A stretch of DNA of 64,000 nt from Leeuwenhoekiella nanhaiensis (GTDB taxonomy: Bacteria; Bacteroidota; Bacteroidia; Flavobacteriales; Flavobacteriaceae). Shown here piece after piece: positions 43,915-56,114 of this stretch (position 1 is its first letter; every line of letters begins with the position of its first letter). The stretch spans positions 772,882 through 836,881 of the forward strand of contig NZ_KZ319287.1 of NCBI RefSeq assembly GCF_002744755.1. Direction: 5' to 3'. Made by a program: the position numbers and the translations under genes. Below the pieces are notes generated by a model that did not search any database, had not been told where the DNA came from, and was given only the letters and a program-made list of their open reading frames with translations.

Positions 43915-45438
43915 TTAGAAAAAGCCCATTGGTTTTTTGTCGTAAGAAATCAACATATTTTTGGTATGGCGGTAATGCGCCAGCATCATTTTGTGGTTTT
44001 CACGACCGATTCCTGATTTTTTATAACCTCCAAACGGAGCGTGAGCGGGGTAATTGTGGTAGTTGTTTACCCAGACACGACCGGCCTTAATGGCTCTCGA
44101 GATTTGGTAGGCCTGGTGCGTATCGCGCGTCCAAACCCCGGCACCCAAGCCATAAAGTGTGTCGTTTGCGATTTCAATAGCTTCGGCCTCGTCTTTAAAG
44201 GTCGTTACGCAGACCACTGGACCAAAAATCTCTTCCTGAAATACACGCATTTTATTGTTTCCTTTTAAGATGGTAGGCTGAATGTAATACCCGCCTTCAA
44301 GGCCTTCATTGTAGGCAGAGCCGCCACCGCAGAGCACTTCGGCACCTTCTTCCTTACCAATATTGATGTAATTGAGGATTTTCTCATATTGGTCGTTAGA
44401 GGCCTGTGCGCCCATCATCGTGTCCGGACTCAGCGGATGCCCCAGCTTGATGGCTTTGGTGCGTTCGATCACGCGCTCAATGAACTTATCGTAAATACTT
44501 TCCTGCACTAAAAGTCGCGATGGGCAGGTGCATACTTCACCCTGATTTAAGGCAAACATGACGGCGCCTTCAAGGCATTTGTCAAAGAATTCGTCATCAG
44601 CATCCATCACGCTTTCAAAAAATACGTTGGGCGATTTACCACCCAGCTCCAGCGTTACCGGTGTAATGTTTTTAGAAGCATATTGCATAATGAGCTGCCC
44701 GGTTGTGGTCTCACCCGTGAAGGCGATCTTGTTGATGCGGGGTGATGAGGCAAGTGGTTTACCGGCTTCGGCACCAAAACCGTTAACGATATTAAGCACA
44801 CCGGCAGGCAGGATGTCTTCGATTAGTTCCATCAGGACAAGAATGCCCACTGGAGTTTGTTCTGCGGGTTTAAGCACCACGCAATTACCGGCGGCAAGGG
44901 CAGGGGCCAGTTTCCAGGTTGCCATAAGGATTGGGAAATTCCAAGGAATGATCTGACCAACAACTCCAAGGGGTTCGGTTACATTAAGGCACACCGTGTT
45001 GCTGTCGAGTTCGCTCACTGATCCTTCTTCGGCACGAATAACACCGGCAAAGTAACGGAAATGGTCAACGGCCAGAGGTAAGTCGGCTGCGCGGGTCTCG
45101 CGGATGGCTTTCCCGTTGTCCCAGGTTTCGGCACGGGCGAGCGTCTCGAGGTTTTTTTCCATAACATCGGCGATTTTCAGCAGTAGATTACTGCGGAAAG
45201 TGGCTGACGAATTATTCCATTCGGGAGCAGCTTTCCAGGCGGCATCAATGGCTTTTTCTACATCTTCGGCGGTAGAACGCGGAATGCGCGTAAAATTTGC
45301 ACCGTCAACGGGAGACACATTATCAAAATACTGTCCTTTTACGGGAGCAGTCCATTTACCACCAATGTAATTTTCATATTGGTCTTTAAACTTGGGCTTC
45401 TCGACAACGTTTGCGGAAGCGGTTTGTACATCACTCAT
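43915..45438 (-). CDS. NAD-dependent aldehyde dehydrogenase (ExaC/AcoD-like)
   Basis: Oxidises aldehydes to acids, probably short-chain ones such as acetaldehyde. 507 residues, normal length. Asn168 is in PWNFP, Glu264 in TLELGGKSP, and the nucleophile Cys303 in [11 protein letters not shown], the EVCTCPSR form typical of the acetaldehyde dehydrogenase group. C-terminal [22 protein letters not shown] is present. It is paired with DUF779 and divergent from an AraC regulator. Confidence 0.94.
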   Translation of the reverse strand: MSDVQTASANVVEKPKFKDQYENYIGGKWTAPVKGQYFDNVSPVDGANFTRIPRSTAEDVEKAIDAAWKAAPEWNNSSATFRSNLLLKIADVMEKNLETLARAETWDNGKAIRETRAADLPLAVDHFRYFAGVIRAEEGSVSELDSNTVCLNVTEPLGVVGQIIPWNFPILMATWKLAPALAAGNCVVLKPAEQTPVGILVLMELIEDILPAGVLNIVNGFGAEAGKPLASSPRINKIAFTGETTTGQLIMQYASKNITPVTLELGGKSPNVFFESVMDADDEFFDKCLEGAVMFALNQGEVCTCPSRLLVQESIYDKFIERVIERTKAIKLGHPLSPDTMMGAQASNDQYEKILNYINIGKEEGAEVLCGGGSAYNEGLEGGYYIQPTILKGNNKMRVFQEEIFGPVVCVTTFKDEAEAIEIANDTLYGLGAGVWTRDTHQAYQISRAIKAGRVWVNNYHNYPAHAPFGGYKKSGIGRENHKMMLAHYRHTKNMLISYDKKPMGFF

Positions 45439-45715
45439 AAGATTTGTCTTTTTAAATTATACGTCTTTGTTTGTTTTGCTTTTGAAGTGGGGAAACTGCT
45501 GAAAGCATTAGTGTTAGCGTAAAGTTAAATAAGACCCTTGCCAATGTGCTGACCGTTTCTATCATATCAGTGAACTATTCTATTAATAATTAAGGATATG
45601 TGATTTTTTAGGCTCTAAAATTGTAAATTTAGTAAGCTATAACTTTTTGATTGCGAATGCCTCAGTTGAGGTCGCGCGATTAAATAGTGCCTTAGCTTTT
45701 TTAAACAGCGAATTC

Positions 45716-46624
45716 ATGCAGCTTTCAGAGTCTTTTTATAAAAATCGAAAACTGGAAAACTTGGTAGAAAACAAGACTTCCTACACCTTGAATAATGCTG
45801 CGATGCACGTCTTCGAAACGCATCAGCAGGCAGAACGGGTTTTGCTCAAATTTGACAAGCCGGTATTGGCCAGTATGCTGCGCGGCAAAAAGATTATGCA
45901 CCTGCGCGATCACAACAGCTTTGATTTTTTACCGGGAGAGTCGCTGATCTTACCCGCAGACGAACTCATGTGTATTGATTTTCCGGAAGCTCAGGGAACT
46001 AATCCTACCCGCTGTTTGGCAATGGCTATTGCCGAAGACAAGATCAAACGCGTGGTGACGTTGATGAATGAAAATCTTACCAAAGATGATGGCAGCGAGT
46101 GGAGCCTGATGGATTATAATTTTCACTTTACCAATGATGTGGGCATCTATCAAATCTTACAGCGGCTCTTGTTTTTGTTTACCGAAAATCATCCGTCAAA
46201 AGATTTTTTTGTAGACAATATGTTGCAGGAACTTATCGTACGCATTTTACAAACCAATAACCGAAAAATCTATACCGAAAAGACCTTCAAACTAAGTCCT
46301 GATAACCGACTTTCCTTTATCATAGACTACATACGTGAGCATATTCACGAACCCATTTCGGTGGAACAATTAAGCCGGAAAGCCTGTATGAGCGAATCTA
46401 ATTTTTACCGGGTGTTTAAAAATGAGCTCGGTGTCTCGCCGGTAGATTTTATCAATACCGAACGCATTAAACTAGCCGTAAGCCTGCTGCAGGATCCCGA
46501 CCGAAAAATTAAAAATGTCTATCTGGATTGTGGCTTTGAAAGTCGCTCGTACTTCAACCGGGTGTTTAAGCGCATTAAGAATACTTCGCCGGGAGCTTTT
46601 CAGGCGAAAATGGCAAATCTCTAG
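45716..46624 (+). CDS. AraC-family transcriptional regulator
   Basis: 302 residues from the ATG at 45716. A TTG 69 bp upstream is possible, but it overlaps a -7-like TAACTTTT (45640-45647; TTG at 45621-45623), so the ATG is preferred. The N-terminal part is a sensor domain with FDFLPGESLILPADELMCIDFPEA. The last 100 residues are a double helix-turn-helix: EPISVEQLSRKACMSESNFYRVFKNELG and VYLDCGFESRSYFNRVFKRIKNTSPGAF. It diverges from the aldehyde dehydrogenase-DUF779 pair and is its likely activator. Confidence 0.92.
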   Translation: MQLSESFYKNRKLENLVENKTSYTLNNAAMHVFETHQQAERVLLKFDKPVLASMLRGKKIMHLRDHNSFDFLPGESLILPADELMCIDFPEAQGTNPTRCLAMAIAEDKIKRVVTLMNENLTKDDGSEWSLMDYNFHFTNDVGIYQILQRLLFLFTENHPSKDFFVDNMLQELIVRILQTNNRKIYTEKTFKLSPDNRLSFIIDYIREHIHEPISVEQLSRKACMSESNFYRVFKNELGVSPVDFINTERIKLAVSLLQDPDRKIKNVYLDCGFESRSYFNRVFKRIKNTSPGAFQAKMANL

Positions 46625-47115
46625 CTGGCGTCTTCTTCAATACTGCGCATCGCACGCAGGTATTTAGAAAGTGCGGCACTGCTTTGCTGCTGAATCTTGA
46701 GTTTTAAGAATTTGGTTTTACCCAATAAAAAACCTTTAAAACCTAAAGCCTGTCGCGCCCATTTACTCATGTCAAAATGATCGGTGTGCTGCAGGATTTT
46801 TCCATTTTGAAAGTAAAAGGTGCCCACTACGTGATTGACTACTTTGCGTTTTTCAGGACCAAATTTATAGGTAGCCGTCCATTTGGCGCTGCCGTTATAG
46901 TCGTTTGCCTGAATGTCTGAATAGGTGACCTTTAGATCATCGCCACCGCGTTCAATAAGCATAAACCACATCGCCCGGGCGCGATCTCCCTTAATGTTGC
47001 CAAAAGCCGGATCAGAAAACTCCACGTTTTTATGATAGCATGCGGTCATCTCACGCGGGTTGTGATTTTGGAAGGCGCTGTAAAATTGTTCCAGGATTTC
47101 TTCGTTAGGATGCAT
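46621..47115 (-). CDS. Nuclear transport factor 2 family protein (SnoaL-like)
   Basis: A 164-residue soluble cone-fold protein. It has an N-terminal helix EEILEQFYSAFQNHNPREMTACYHKNVEFSDPAF, GSAKWTATYKFGPEKRKVVNHVVGTFYFQNGKILQHTDHFD, and a basic C-terminal extension. It is four bases into the 3' end of the AraC gene (convergent overlap). It is 41 bp after the DoxX gene and probably co-transcribed. The ligand or reaction is unknown. Confidence 0.87.
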   Translation of the reverse strand: MHPNEEILEQFYSAFQNHNPREMTACYHKNVEFSDPAFGNIKGDRARAMWFMLIERGGDDLKVTYSDIQANDYNGSAKWTATYKFGPEKRKVVNHVVGTFYFQNGKILQHTDHFDMSKWARQALGFKGFLLGKTKFLKLKIQQQSSAALSKYLRAMRSIEEDAS

Positions 47116-47156
47116 AGCTTTTTTACTGAAGTGGAAAGTTAGCCGTTTCCGGATTA

Positions 47157-47537
47157 TTATGCGCCAAATAAGGGTTTAAGTTTTTCCCTGCCTTCATACA
47201 GCAGCCACAATTCAATGGCAAAGAATACCAGACCGATTACAAGTCCGCTGGGTTCATTTACGATATGAAGGAGCATAATACCTACAAGTATGGGAAACAG
47301 CATTACGGCACCAAGCGTGCGCAGGGGTTTGAAAATAACCAGAATACCTCCCAGAATTTCAACTCCGGCGACCAGAGGCATTAACCAGCCTATAGTTTCA
47401 AAAGCACCCATAACTTCAAGCATTTCTGCCGGGATGTTTTCGGGCATTGGCATATAATTAAAGAGTTTGTTGAGCCCCGAATTGATAAACATCAATCCGA
47501 AAAGGATGCTGACGACGAGTAAAACTTTAGATTTCAT
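47157..47537 (-). CDS. DoxX-family membrane protein
   Basis: A 126-residue inner-membrane protein with four helices. The DoxX pattern is seen in FGLMFINSGLNKLFNY, IGWLMPLVAGVEILGGILVIFKPLRTLGAVML and the short charged C-terminus YEGREKLKPLFGA. Members are linked to redox and thiol stress, but this one is uncharacterised. It precedes the NTF2-like gene and diverges from katG. Confidence 0.9.
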   Translation of the reverse strand: MKSKVLLVVSILFGLMFINSGLNKLFNYMPMPENIPAEMLEVMGAFETIGWLMPLVAGVEILGGILVIFKPLRTLGAVMLFPILVGIMLLHIVNEPSGLVIGLVFFAIELWLLYEGREKLKPLFGA

Positions 47538-47720
47538 AAGGATAACAGGTTGATTTATTTATACTTGAAAATGAACTGCATGCCAGTTCTAGTCTAAAAA
47601 TATTCAAATTTTAGATTGAATTTTAAGTCTTCCTTAAGATTTTACAGACCCCTTTTTCGGGTACATTTCTCTAAATTCAAGCGATTTTCTAACATTTCAA
47701 TCGATGTAAATAGACGTTGA

Positions 47721-47743
47721 CTATCATTTTATAAAATGTATAG
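47721..47743. promoter_or_regulatory. Inverted repeat upstream of katG, candidate operator
   Basis: CTATCATTTTA followed by TAAAATGTATAG forms an inverted repeat, perfect except for one unpaired base. It lies 74 bp before the katG start in the katG/DoxX divergent region. A redox regulator (OxyR- or PerR-like) is the natural candidate but cannot be assigned. Confidence 0.5.
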
Positions 47744-47807
47744 ATTGAACTTATATCAATAACTCATTTTAAAGTGGTTGTTTTATGCTGGAAAAAATTT
47801 CATTTAA

Positions 47808-50066
<2,259 letters not shown>

Positions 50067-50090
50067 GTTAGATGTTAATTGTTAGTAAAG

Positions 50091-50117
50091 AGGCGGCCCA
50101 TTGTGGTCGCCTTTTTC
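50091..50117 (+). terminator. Terminator after katG
   Basis: Stem AGGCGGCC/GGTCGCCT (one G-T pair) and T5 run, 24 bp after the katG stop. Confidence 0.75.
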
Positions 50118-50196
50118 GATTTGAACAGGTGGGTTTAACGGCTTGTTAACTGTGAGAGTTGAATTCACTGGGTATATTTAGGTTAAAAGAAAAATT

Positions 50197-50352
50197 ATGA
50201 GTGATCTAAAACGAAAGAATCTGGTAGAACGCAATCTAGCGGATATGCACAGAGGAGGAGAAGGTGTTCATTTTACCGAATCTCAACGCGCGCTGAAAAA
50301 GAATAAGGAGGAAGAAGAAGAGCGAATTAACGAGAAATTGAAGAAAAAATAA
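50197..50352 (+). CDS. Small highly charged protein (51 residues)
   Basis: A short frame MSDLKRKNLVERNLADMHRG, then GGEGVHFTESQRAL and a Lys/Glu-rich helical end (KKNKEEEEERINEKLKKK). It starts at an ATG about 25 bp after a -7-like TATATTTA and ends just before a bidirectional terminator, so it has its own transcription context. No membrane segment, no recognised family; highly charged and probably helical. Confidence 0.55.
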   Translation: MSDLKRKNLVERNLADMHRGGEGVHFTESQRALKKNKEEEEERINEKLKKK

Positions 50353-50366
50353 ATCCAATCTGCGAT

Positions 50367-50405
50367 AAAAGACCTCACAGGTTTCCAAAACCTGTGAGGT
50401 CTTTT
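50367..50405. terminator. Palindromic terminator-like repeat (GACCTCACAGG family, copy 2)
   Basis: Arms AAAAGACCTCACAGGTTT (50367-50384) and AAACCTGTGAGGTCTTTT (50388-50405). Same core as 16432-16464. It lies between convergent genes (small charged protein and rlmF). Confidence 0.8.
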
Positions 50406-50409
50406 CTTA

Positions 50410-51387
50410 TTAAGTGTTCTCTGTAAAAGACCACGCCACAATTCTACTTATTTTATTTCCGGTTCCCATAGGGATGGTTTTTACGCTTGTGGCTTCAGCA
50501 CGTTTCAGGTGTTTGTAAATGTCTTTTAAATAGTCCTGACGGGAGACCAAAGTCGTAAACCACCTGCATTGCTTAGCAAACGCTTTGCTTTCGCGTATCA
50601 TGGTTTTGATAAACTTAGGCTCGCCACCCGGCGTGATGAGTTCGTTCTGATTCCCGGAAAAATTGAGATCGGGGGTTGATTGTTGGTTTCCGGTAAGGTT
50701 GTTCACTTTTCTGCGCGTTCCTTTGGTAGCCGCATCCCGCGTAGCGTGAAAGGGCGGGTTGCACATGCTGAAGTCAAAGGCCTCGCCGGGCTTGATCACA
50801 TTTTTAAAAATCGACTCTTTCGTTTCCTGTAGGAGCAGCTCGATTTTAGAGTTTAGGATGGTATTGTTTTCAATGATTTTTGCTGCGGAAGCAATAGAAT
50901 TGGGATCAATATCGGTTGCTACAAAATCCCAGTCGTATTCTACAACACCAAGAATGGGGTAAATTAAGCTGGCGCCGGTGCCAATATCCAGACCTTTGAT
51001 TTCCTTTCCCTGCGGAATTTTTCCGTTTGTGCTTTCGGCTAATAAATCGGCCAGGTAATGCAGGTAATCTGCCCTTCCCGGAATGGGTGGTACCAGATTC
51101 GCTTCCGGAAATTCCCAGTTGGGTATTCCGTAGTAAAAACCCAGCAATGCCTGATTGAGCAATTTTACCGCCTTAGGATTCGCAAAATCTACTGATGTGG
51201 TGCCGTATTTATTGGGTTTGAGGTGTGCCTTCAGCCCGGGCTTTAGTTCTATCAACGCGTCCAAATCATAAGGCTCACGGTTGCGGTTGCGGGCGTGTAG
51301 TTTTGACTTTAAACCGGAAGATGCGGAATCGTGCCTGGGATTTTTCACCCCGGATTGATTGGTATGCGTTTTTTTAGAAGAAGACAT
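50410..51387 (-). CDS. rlmF: 23S rRNA (adenine-1618-N6)-methyltransferase
   Basis: Methylates A1618 of 23S rRNA with SAM. 325 residues. It has a basic N-terminal tail, the RlmF-specific KLHARNRNREPYDLDALIELKP and YYGIPNWEFPEANLVPPIPGRADYLHYLADLL, the SAM motif LDIGTGASLIYPILG, and the catalytic NPPF in FSMCNPPFHATRD. It lies 11 bp after ldhA. Confidence 0.95.
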   Translation of the reverse strand: MSSSKKTHTNQSGVKNPRHDSASSGLKSKLHARNRNREPYDLDALIELKPGLKAHLKPNKYGTTSVDFANPKAVKLLNQALLGFYYGIPNWEFPEANLVPPIPGRADYLHYLADLLAESTNGKIPQGKEIKGLDIGTGASLIYPILGVVEYDWDFVATDIDPNSIASAAKIIENNTILNSKIELLLQETKESIFKNVIKPGEAFDFSMCNPPFHATRDAATKGTRRKVNNLTGNQQSTPDLNFSGNQNELITPGGEPKFIKTMIRESKAFAKQCRWFTTLVSRQDYLKDIYKHLKRAEATSVKTIPMGTGNKISRIVAWSFTENT

Positions 51388-51398
51388 AAGGGTTAAAA

Positions 51399-52391
51399 CT
51401 ACGCTTTTACCTCGTTTTCAAGTTCGTTTCCGGCTTCAAAATCACTGAGGTTTTTTAGACTAACCTCTGCGATTTGTTCTAAAGCTTCTTTGGTGAAAAA
51501 GCCCTGGTGACCGGTGATGAGCACATTCGGAAAAGACATCAGCCTTAAAAAATCATCATCATTATTAATCGTTTCTGAGCGGTCGTTAAAAAACAAACCC
51601 GATTCCTGCTCGTAAACATCGATGCCCAGATAGCCCAGTTTTTCCTGTTTTAAGGCTTCGACCACGGCCGTAGTATCGATCAAAGCGCCCCGACCGGTAT
51701 TGATAAGCATCGCGCCGCTTTTCATCTGTTCAAAAGCATTGCGATCCATAAGATGATGGGTTTGTTCATTGAGCGGACAATGCAGCGAGATGATATCTGC
51801 TTCCTGCAAAAGCTGTTCAAGCTCCACATAATGAACCCCCCGATCTTTAAGTTCGTCATTGGGCTTAACATCAAAAGCAAACACCTCACACCCAAAACCC
51901 AGCATAATTTTAGCAAAGCAGGCCCCGATTATTCCGGTACCAATAACTCCAACGCTTTTGCCGTAAATATTAAAACCGGTAAGTTTTTCTAATGAAAAGT
52001 TATTTTCCCGAACCCGATTATAGGCTTTATGGGTTTTACGGTTTAAAGTGAGAATCAAAGCCACGGCGTGTTCTGCCACAGCCTGCGGCGAATAGGACGG
52101 TACCCGTACTACTTTAATTTTGTTTTGGGCGGCAGCCTCAAGATCAACATTATTAAAACCGGCGCAGCGCAAGGCGATGAGTTTGATGTCAAAATCAGCC
52201 AGTTTACTAATGGTTTTGGCGTCGAGCGCATCATTTACAAAAACACAAACTGCTTCAAAACCTTCCGCCAGAGAGGCTGTATGTTTATTTAAGGAGGTTT
52301 CAAAAAAGCGGAGTTCGTGACCAAAGGATTCGTTAGTTTGTTCAAAAAAGTCCTGATCGTATTTTTTAGTGCTGAAAAAGGCTACGCGCAT
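51399..52391 (-). CDS. ldhA: D-lactate dehydrogenase-type 2-hydroxyacid dehydrogenase
   Basis: NAD-dependent reductase of pyruvate to D-lactate by resemblance. 330 residues from the ATG at 52391. The upstream frame (to 52445) spans a minus-strand -7-like TAACTTTA (52410-52417), which supports the shorter form. Rossmann motif GVIGTGIIGACFAKI, catalytic Arg in NTGRGALID, and catalytic His in ITGHQGFFT. The segment GIDVYEQESGLFFNDRS is characteristic of fermentative LdhA proteins. Co-transcribed with rlmF. Confidence 0.88.
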   Translation of the reverse strand: MRVAFFSTKKYDQDFFEQTNESFGHELRFFETSLNKHTASLAEGFEAVCVFVNDALDAKTISKLADFDIKLIALRCAGFNNVDLEAAAQNKIKVVRVPSYSPQAVAEHAVALILTLNRKTHKAYNRVRENNFSLEKLTGFNIYGKSVGVIGTGIIGACFAKIMLGFGCEVFAFDVKPNDELKDRGVHYVELEQLLQEADIISLHCPLNEQTHHLMDRNAFEQMKSGAMLINTGRGALIDTTAVVEALKQEKLGYLGIDVYEQESGLFFNDRSETINNDDDFLRLMSFPNVLITGHQGFFTKEALEQIAEVSLKNLSDFEAGNELENEVKA

Positions 52392-52597
52392 AAGAGCTGG
52401 GTTTATGCTTAAAGTTATTTCATTTTTGATGAACTGAAGCTCCATAAGTCCGGTATGTGAGATTCTTCCTGAAAAATCCTGGCAGTAGAGAACACCATTC
52501 TGCTTATATACAGAGGAAATAGGTTAATATCTGAACACTCAGAAGCAGATCAGATATTGATGCTGCAGGTCTTGTTAAAAGCCTTTGCTGATGAAGC

Positions 52598-53233
52598 TTA
52601 CTGTAAATGCGAACTAAACCACATTCTTTTTTTAGGCGGAATTGCTTCGCTTTCAGAAGCGATTTTTACAAGAGCCTGATCTTTTTCTTTTGCAAAAACC
52701 AGTTGAAATAGCTGAGCGACGGTCATAGTGTTTGAAGGACGTTCAACCAGTTTGAAGGAGTCTCCTGCAGCTACATTCCCTTCTTTAAGAATACTCAGAT
52801 AGGTGCCGCCCAGTCCATATCCCACAAATTGCTTAATGACTTTAGGAGTACCGAATTTATGTCCCAATTTATAACAGGGTTCCCGGTACTGCGAAACCTG
52901 TACTACCGCTTCGCCAACCTCATAAATGCTACCTAGATAGACTTCGTGTTCATCAAAACCGATAAGCGTCAGGTTTTCCCCAAACATCCCCCAGGACCAG
53001 TCCAGATCGGGATATAATGCTTTCCAATAGGGATAATGTTCAGAAGCAAAAACATAGCAGGCTTTGTAATACCCACCGTGATGCAACCGGTCTGAAACTT
53101 CATCGCCCATAACATCATTTTTAGTAAGATAAAGCGGTTGATCTACCGGTTTTTTGTAGATGCCCGTTGTTTCTTCTTTTCCATTCCAGATAAAGGTTGT
53201 GGGCGTGGCTAAATTGGTTGAAAGGATTTCCAT
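52598..53233 (-). CDS. MOSC domain protein (YiiM-like)
   Basis: A 211-residue cytosolic protein of the molybdenum-cofactor sulfurase C-terminal family. Key features are DRLHHGGYYKACYVFASEHYPYW, GMFGENLTLIGF and the conserved Cys120 in SQYREPCYKLGHKFG. YiiM-type members reduce N-hydroxylated bases with Moco; that activity is inferred here. Isolated on the minus strand, with a 206-bp gap to ldhA that shows no feature. Confidence 0.88.
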   Translation of the reverse strand: MEILSTNLATPTTFIWNGKEETTGIYKKPVDQPLYLTKNDVMGDEVSDRLHHGGYYKACYVFASEHYPYWKALYPDLDWSWGMFGENLTLIGFDEHEVYLGSIYEVGEAVVQVSQYREPCYKLGHKFGTPKVIKQFVGYGLGGTYLSILKEGNVAAGDSFKLVERPSNTMTVAQLFQLVFAKEKDQALVKIASESEAIPPKKRMWFSSHLQ

Positions 53234-53328
53234 AAACTCCGTTTAAAACAACTTATATCAATTGATTAAAACTGAAAGCTCGTAAGACTTTTTGAATGAG
53301 GAATGTACGTAATTTAAACTTTGTTGAT

Positions 53329-55869
53329 TTAGTTGCCTGCCAACTTTCTTTTTAAATAAGGCGCTGTTTTACTCTGTGAGTTTGCAGCTACGGCTTCAGG
53401 GGTTCCTGCACACACGATGTTGCCGCCTTCATTACCAGCGCCGGGACCGATGTCAATCACCCAGTCGCTTGCAGCGATTACCTGCATATCGTGCTCTACC
53501 ACAATCACCGTATTTCCGGCTTCTACCAGATTATGGAGTTGTGCCTGTAATTTTTCAACATCGGTAGGGTGCAGGCCGGTCGTGGGTTCGTCTAAAATAT
53601 ACAGTGTTTTCCCGCTGTTGCCGCGCTGTAATTCTTTAGCCAGTTTAATGCGTTGTGCTTCGCCTCCCGAAAGTTCGGTGGCGGGTTGTCCCAGGCGCAA
53701 ATAGCCCAGCCCCACATCTTCCAGCAAGGTAAGCGGTTTGCTTACGCCTGATTCTTCCTCAAAAAAGTTTACCGCCTGCGCCACCGTCATCTCCAAAACC
53801 TGTGCGATATCTTTACCCTTGTACGTGACTTCTAAAGTCTCTTCATTATAGCGCATTCCCTTACAAACCGGACAGGGCGCGTAAACGCTGGGCAGAAAAA
53901 GCAGTTCTACCATTACGGCACCTTCGCCTTCACAATTGGGACAACGTCCTTTTCCCACGTTAAACGAAAACCTTCCGGCTTTATACTTGCGGGATTTTGC
54001 CAGGCTGGTAGAGGCAAACAGGCTTCGTACCCGGTCAAATAAACCGGTATAGGTCGCCAGATTAGACCGTGGAGTGCGGCCAATGGGTTTTTGATTAACC
54101 ACAACCATACGCTTCAGATTTTCGGCGCCTGCTGCAATATGTCCCGCTGTGGGTTCAGGGGTGTCGGAATTCAGGAGTTCTTCGGTTTCTTCGACTTCCT
54201 CTTCGAGCGTGTTGCTTTTTAATTTCGCCTTCATCAAATCAACCAGCGCCTGACTCACCAAACTGCTTTTTCCGGAACCTGAAATCCCCGTCACACTGGT
54301 CAAAACCCCCAGTGGAAACTTCACGTCGAGCTTGTTTAGGTTGTTTCGGGTAATCCCGGAAAGCTCCAGCCAGTTTTTAGCCTCCCGGCGCACCGGTTTC
54401 TCAAAGGATAGATCCTGAAACAAATGGGTTTTGGTTTTTGAAGCCGCAACGGTTTTTAAACCTTCCGGCGGACCGCTGTAGAGGATTTGACCACCGCCTT
54501 CTCCGGCATCGGGGCCTACCTCTACCAGCCAGTCGGCACGGCGGATTACTTCGAGTTCGTGTTCCACAATAAAAAGGGAATTTCCGCCTTTCTTTAGCAA
54601 AGCCAAGGTGCGCAATAAGGCTTCAGTATCTGCCGGATGCAAACCCGCTGAAGGTTCGTCTAACACATACACTACTCCAAAAAGGTTGCTGCGTACCTGC
54701 GTGGCCAGCCGCAAACGCTGATGTTCTCCGGGCGAAAGGCTGGGCGTATTGCGCTCCAGAGACAGATAACCCAGACCCAAATCGAGCAGTACTTCCAGGC
54801 GCCCTGCAAAATCTTCAGCAATACGCTGGGTCACCATTCGTTTTTCCTGCGAAATGGATTTGTTTTCAAATACCGCTGCATTTGCTGTGCTGTAAGGAAC
54901 AAATACATCATAGAGTTTTTTTAGCGGAAGCTTTGAAATATCGGTGATATCATAACCGGCGAAGGTGACCGAAAGCGATTCCGGTTTGAGGCGTTTGCCC
55001 TTACATGTAGGGCAGATGCTGCCGGTCATATACTGCGCCACGCGTTTTTTCATCGAAGCACTGGGCGAATTGGCATACGTATGCAACACATAACTTTTAG
55101 CGCTGGTATAGGTGCCTTTGTAGCTGGGTTGTTCGTTTCGTTTAATCGCCTGCTGAACCTCCTGCGGACTGCGGTCCCGATATACCGGCACGGTTGGGGT
55201 TTCTTCGGTGAAGAGAATCCAGTTACGCTGGTCCTGAGGCAATTCGCTCCATGGGATGTCTACATCATAGCCCAAAGTCACCAGAATATCCCTGAGGTTT
55301 TTCCCCTGCCAGGCTCTGGGCCAGGCGGCAATCGCCCGTTCGCGTATGCTTAAGGAAGGATCAGGAACCAGGCTGTTTTCGGTAACGCTGTAGGTTTTTC
55401 CGAGTCCGTGGCATTCGGGGCAGGCACCTTCCGGGGTGTTGGCCGAAAAGGAATCGGCATAAAGCAGGGCCTGACCTTTAGGATAATTTCCGGCCCGGGA
55501 GTAGAGCATGCGCAGCAGGTTTGATAAGGTCGTAACCGAACCTACGGTTGAGCGGGTAGAGCCGAAGCTGCGGTGCTGTTGCAAAGCCACCGCAGGTGGG
55601 AGTCCGGTGATTTCGTCAACTTCCGGAATGGGCATTTGGTTAAAAAGCCGTCGTGCATACGGGGAAACCGATTCCAGATACCGGCGTTGGGCTTCGGCAT
55701 ATAAAGTACCGAAAGCCAAAGAGGATTTACCCGAACCGGATATCCCGGTAAAGACCACCAGAGCATCGCGTGGAATCTCTACAGATACATTTTTCAGGTT
55801 ATTCTGGCGTGCGCCTTTAACGTGCACATAGCCGTTGAAGTCCGTTTCTTTTTTGTTCCTGTTTTGCAT
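53329..55869 (-). CDS. Class II UvrA-like ABC ATPase (UvrB-binding domain absent)
   Basis: A UvrA homologue of about 846 residues, against about 940 for repair UvrA. Both ABC cassettes are intact: Walker [10 protein letters not shown] at 42-50 and again near the middle, signature [12 protein letters not shown] and [12 protein letters not shown]. Zinc modules [17 protein letters not shown] and CPNCEGEG...CPVCKG remain. Between LRMLYSRAG and [13 protein letters not shown] only about a dozen residues occur, where UvrA has the UvrB-binding domain and the first Cys4 finger. It is therefore a class II protein (UvrA2/DrrC-like), tied in other bacteria to drug or DNA-damage tolerance rather than classical excision repair. 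The start at 55869 (MQNRNKKET) is favoured over 55893. Confidence 0.9.
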   Translation of the reverse strand: MQNRNKKETDFNGYVHVKGARQNNLKNVSVEIPRDALVVFTGISGSGKSSLAFGTLYAEAQRRYLESVSPYARRLFNQMPIPEVDEITGLPPAVALQQHRSFGSTRSTVGSVTTLSNLLRMLYSRAGNYPKGQALLYADSFSANTPEGACPECHGLGKTYSVTENSLVPDPSLSIRERAIAAWPRAWQGKNLRDILVTLGYDVDIPWSELPQDQRNWILFTEETPTVPVYRDRSPQEVQQAIKRNEQPSYKGTYTSAKSYVLHTYANSPSASMKKRVAQYMTGSICPTCKGKRLKPESLSVTFAGYDITDISKLPLKKLYDVFVPYSTANAAVFENKSISQEKRMVTQRIAEDFAGRLEVLLDLGLGYLSLERNTPSLSPGEHQRLRLATQVRSNLFGVVYVLDEPSAGLHPADTEALLRTLALLKKGGNSLFIVEHELEVIRRADWLVEVGPDAGEGGGQILYSGPPEGLKTVAASKTKTHLFQDLSFEKPVRREAKNWLELSGITRNNLNKLDVKFPLGVLTSVTGISGSGKSSLVSQALVDLMKAKLKSNTLEEEVEETEELLNSDTPEPTAGHIAAGAENLKRMVVVNQKPIGRTPRSNLATYTGLFDRVRSLFASTSLAKSRKYKAGRFSFNVGKGRCPNCEGEGAVMVELLFLPSVYAPCPVCKGMRYNEETLEVTYKGKDIAQVLEMTVAQAVNFFEEESGVSKPLTLLEDVGLGYLRLGQPATELSGGEAQRIKLAKELQRGNSGKTLYILDEPTTGLHPTDVEKLQAQLHNLVEAGNTVIVVEHDMQVIAASDWVIDIGPGAGNEGGNIVCAGTPEAVAANSQSKTAPYLKRKLAGN

Positions 55870-56114
55870 AGTGCCGAATATACCAAGAACCAAAGAGGCA
55901 GCCTTCCCGATTTACAAGTTTGTGATGAGCTTGTGCAGGCTTTAGGGGTTTGTGTTAAAAAGTTAAAAGCTTTGTAATTGTAAAACGGTGTTTAATTGTT
56001 TCCGCCGATTAGGTATGCATGAGCTTCTTGAATACTCCCTTTTGTTTTGAAAATCAGAATACTATCTTTTTATTCTTCGGAAAATAGCGAAATTAGTGCA
56101 TCAAAATCCTGACT

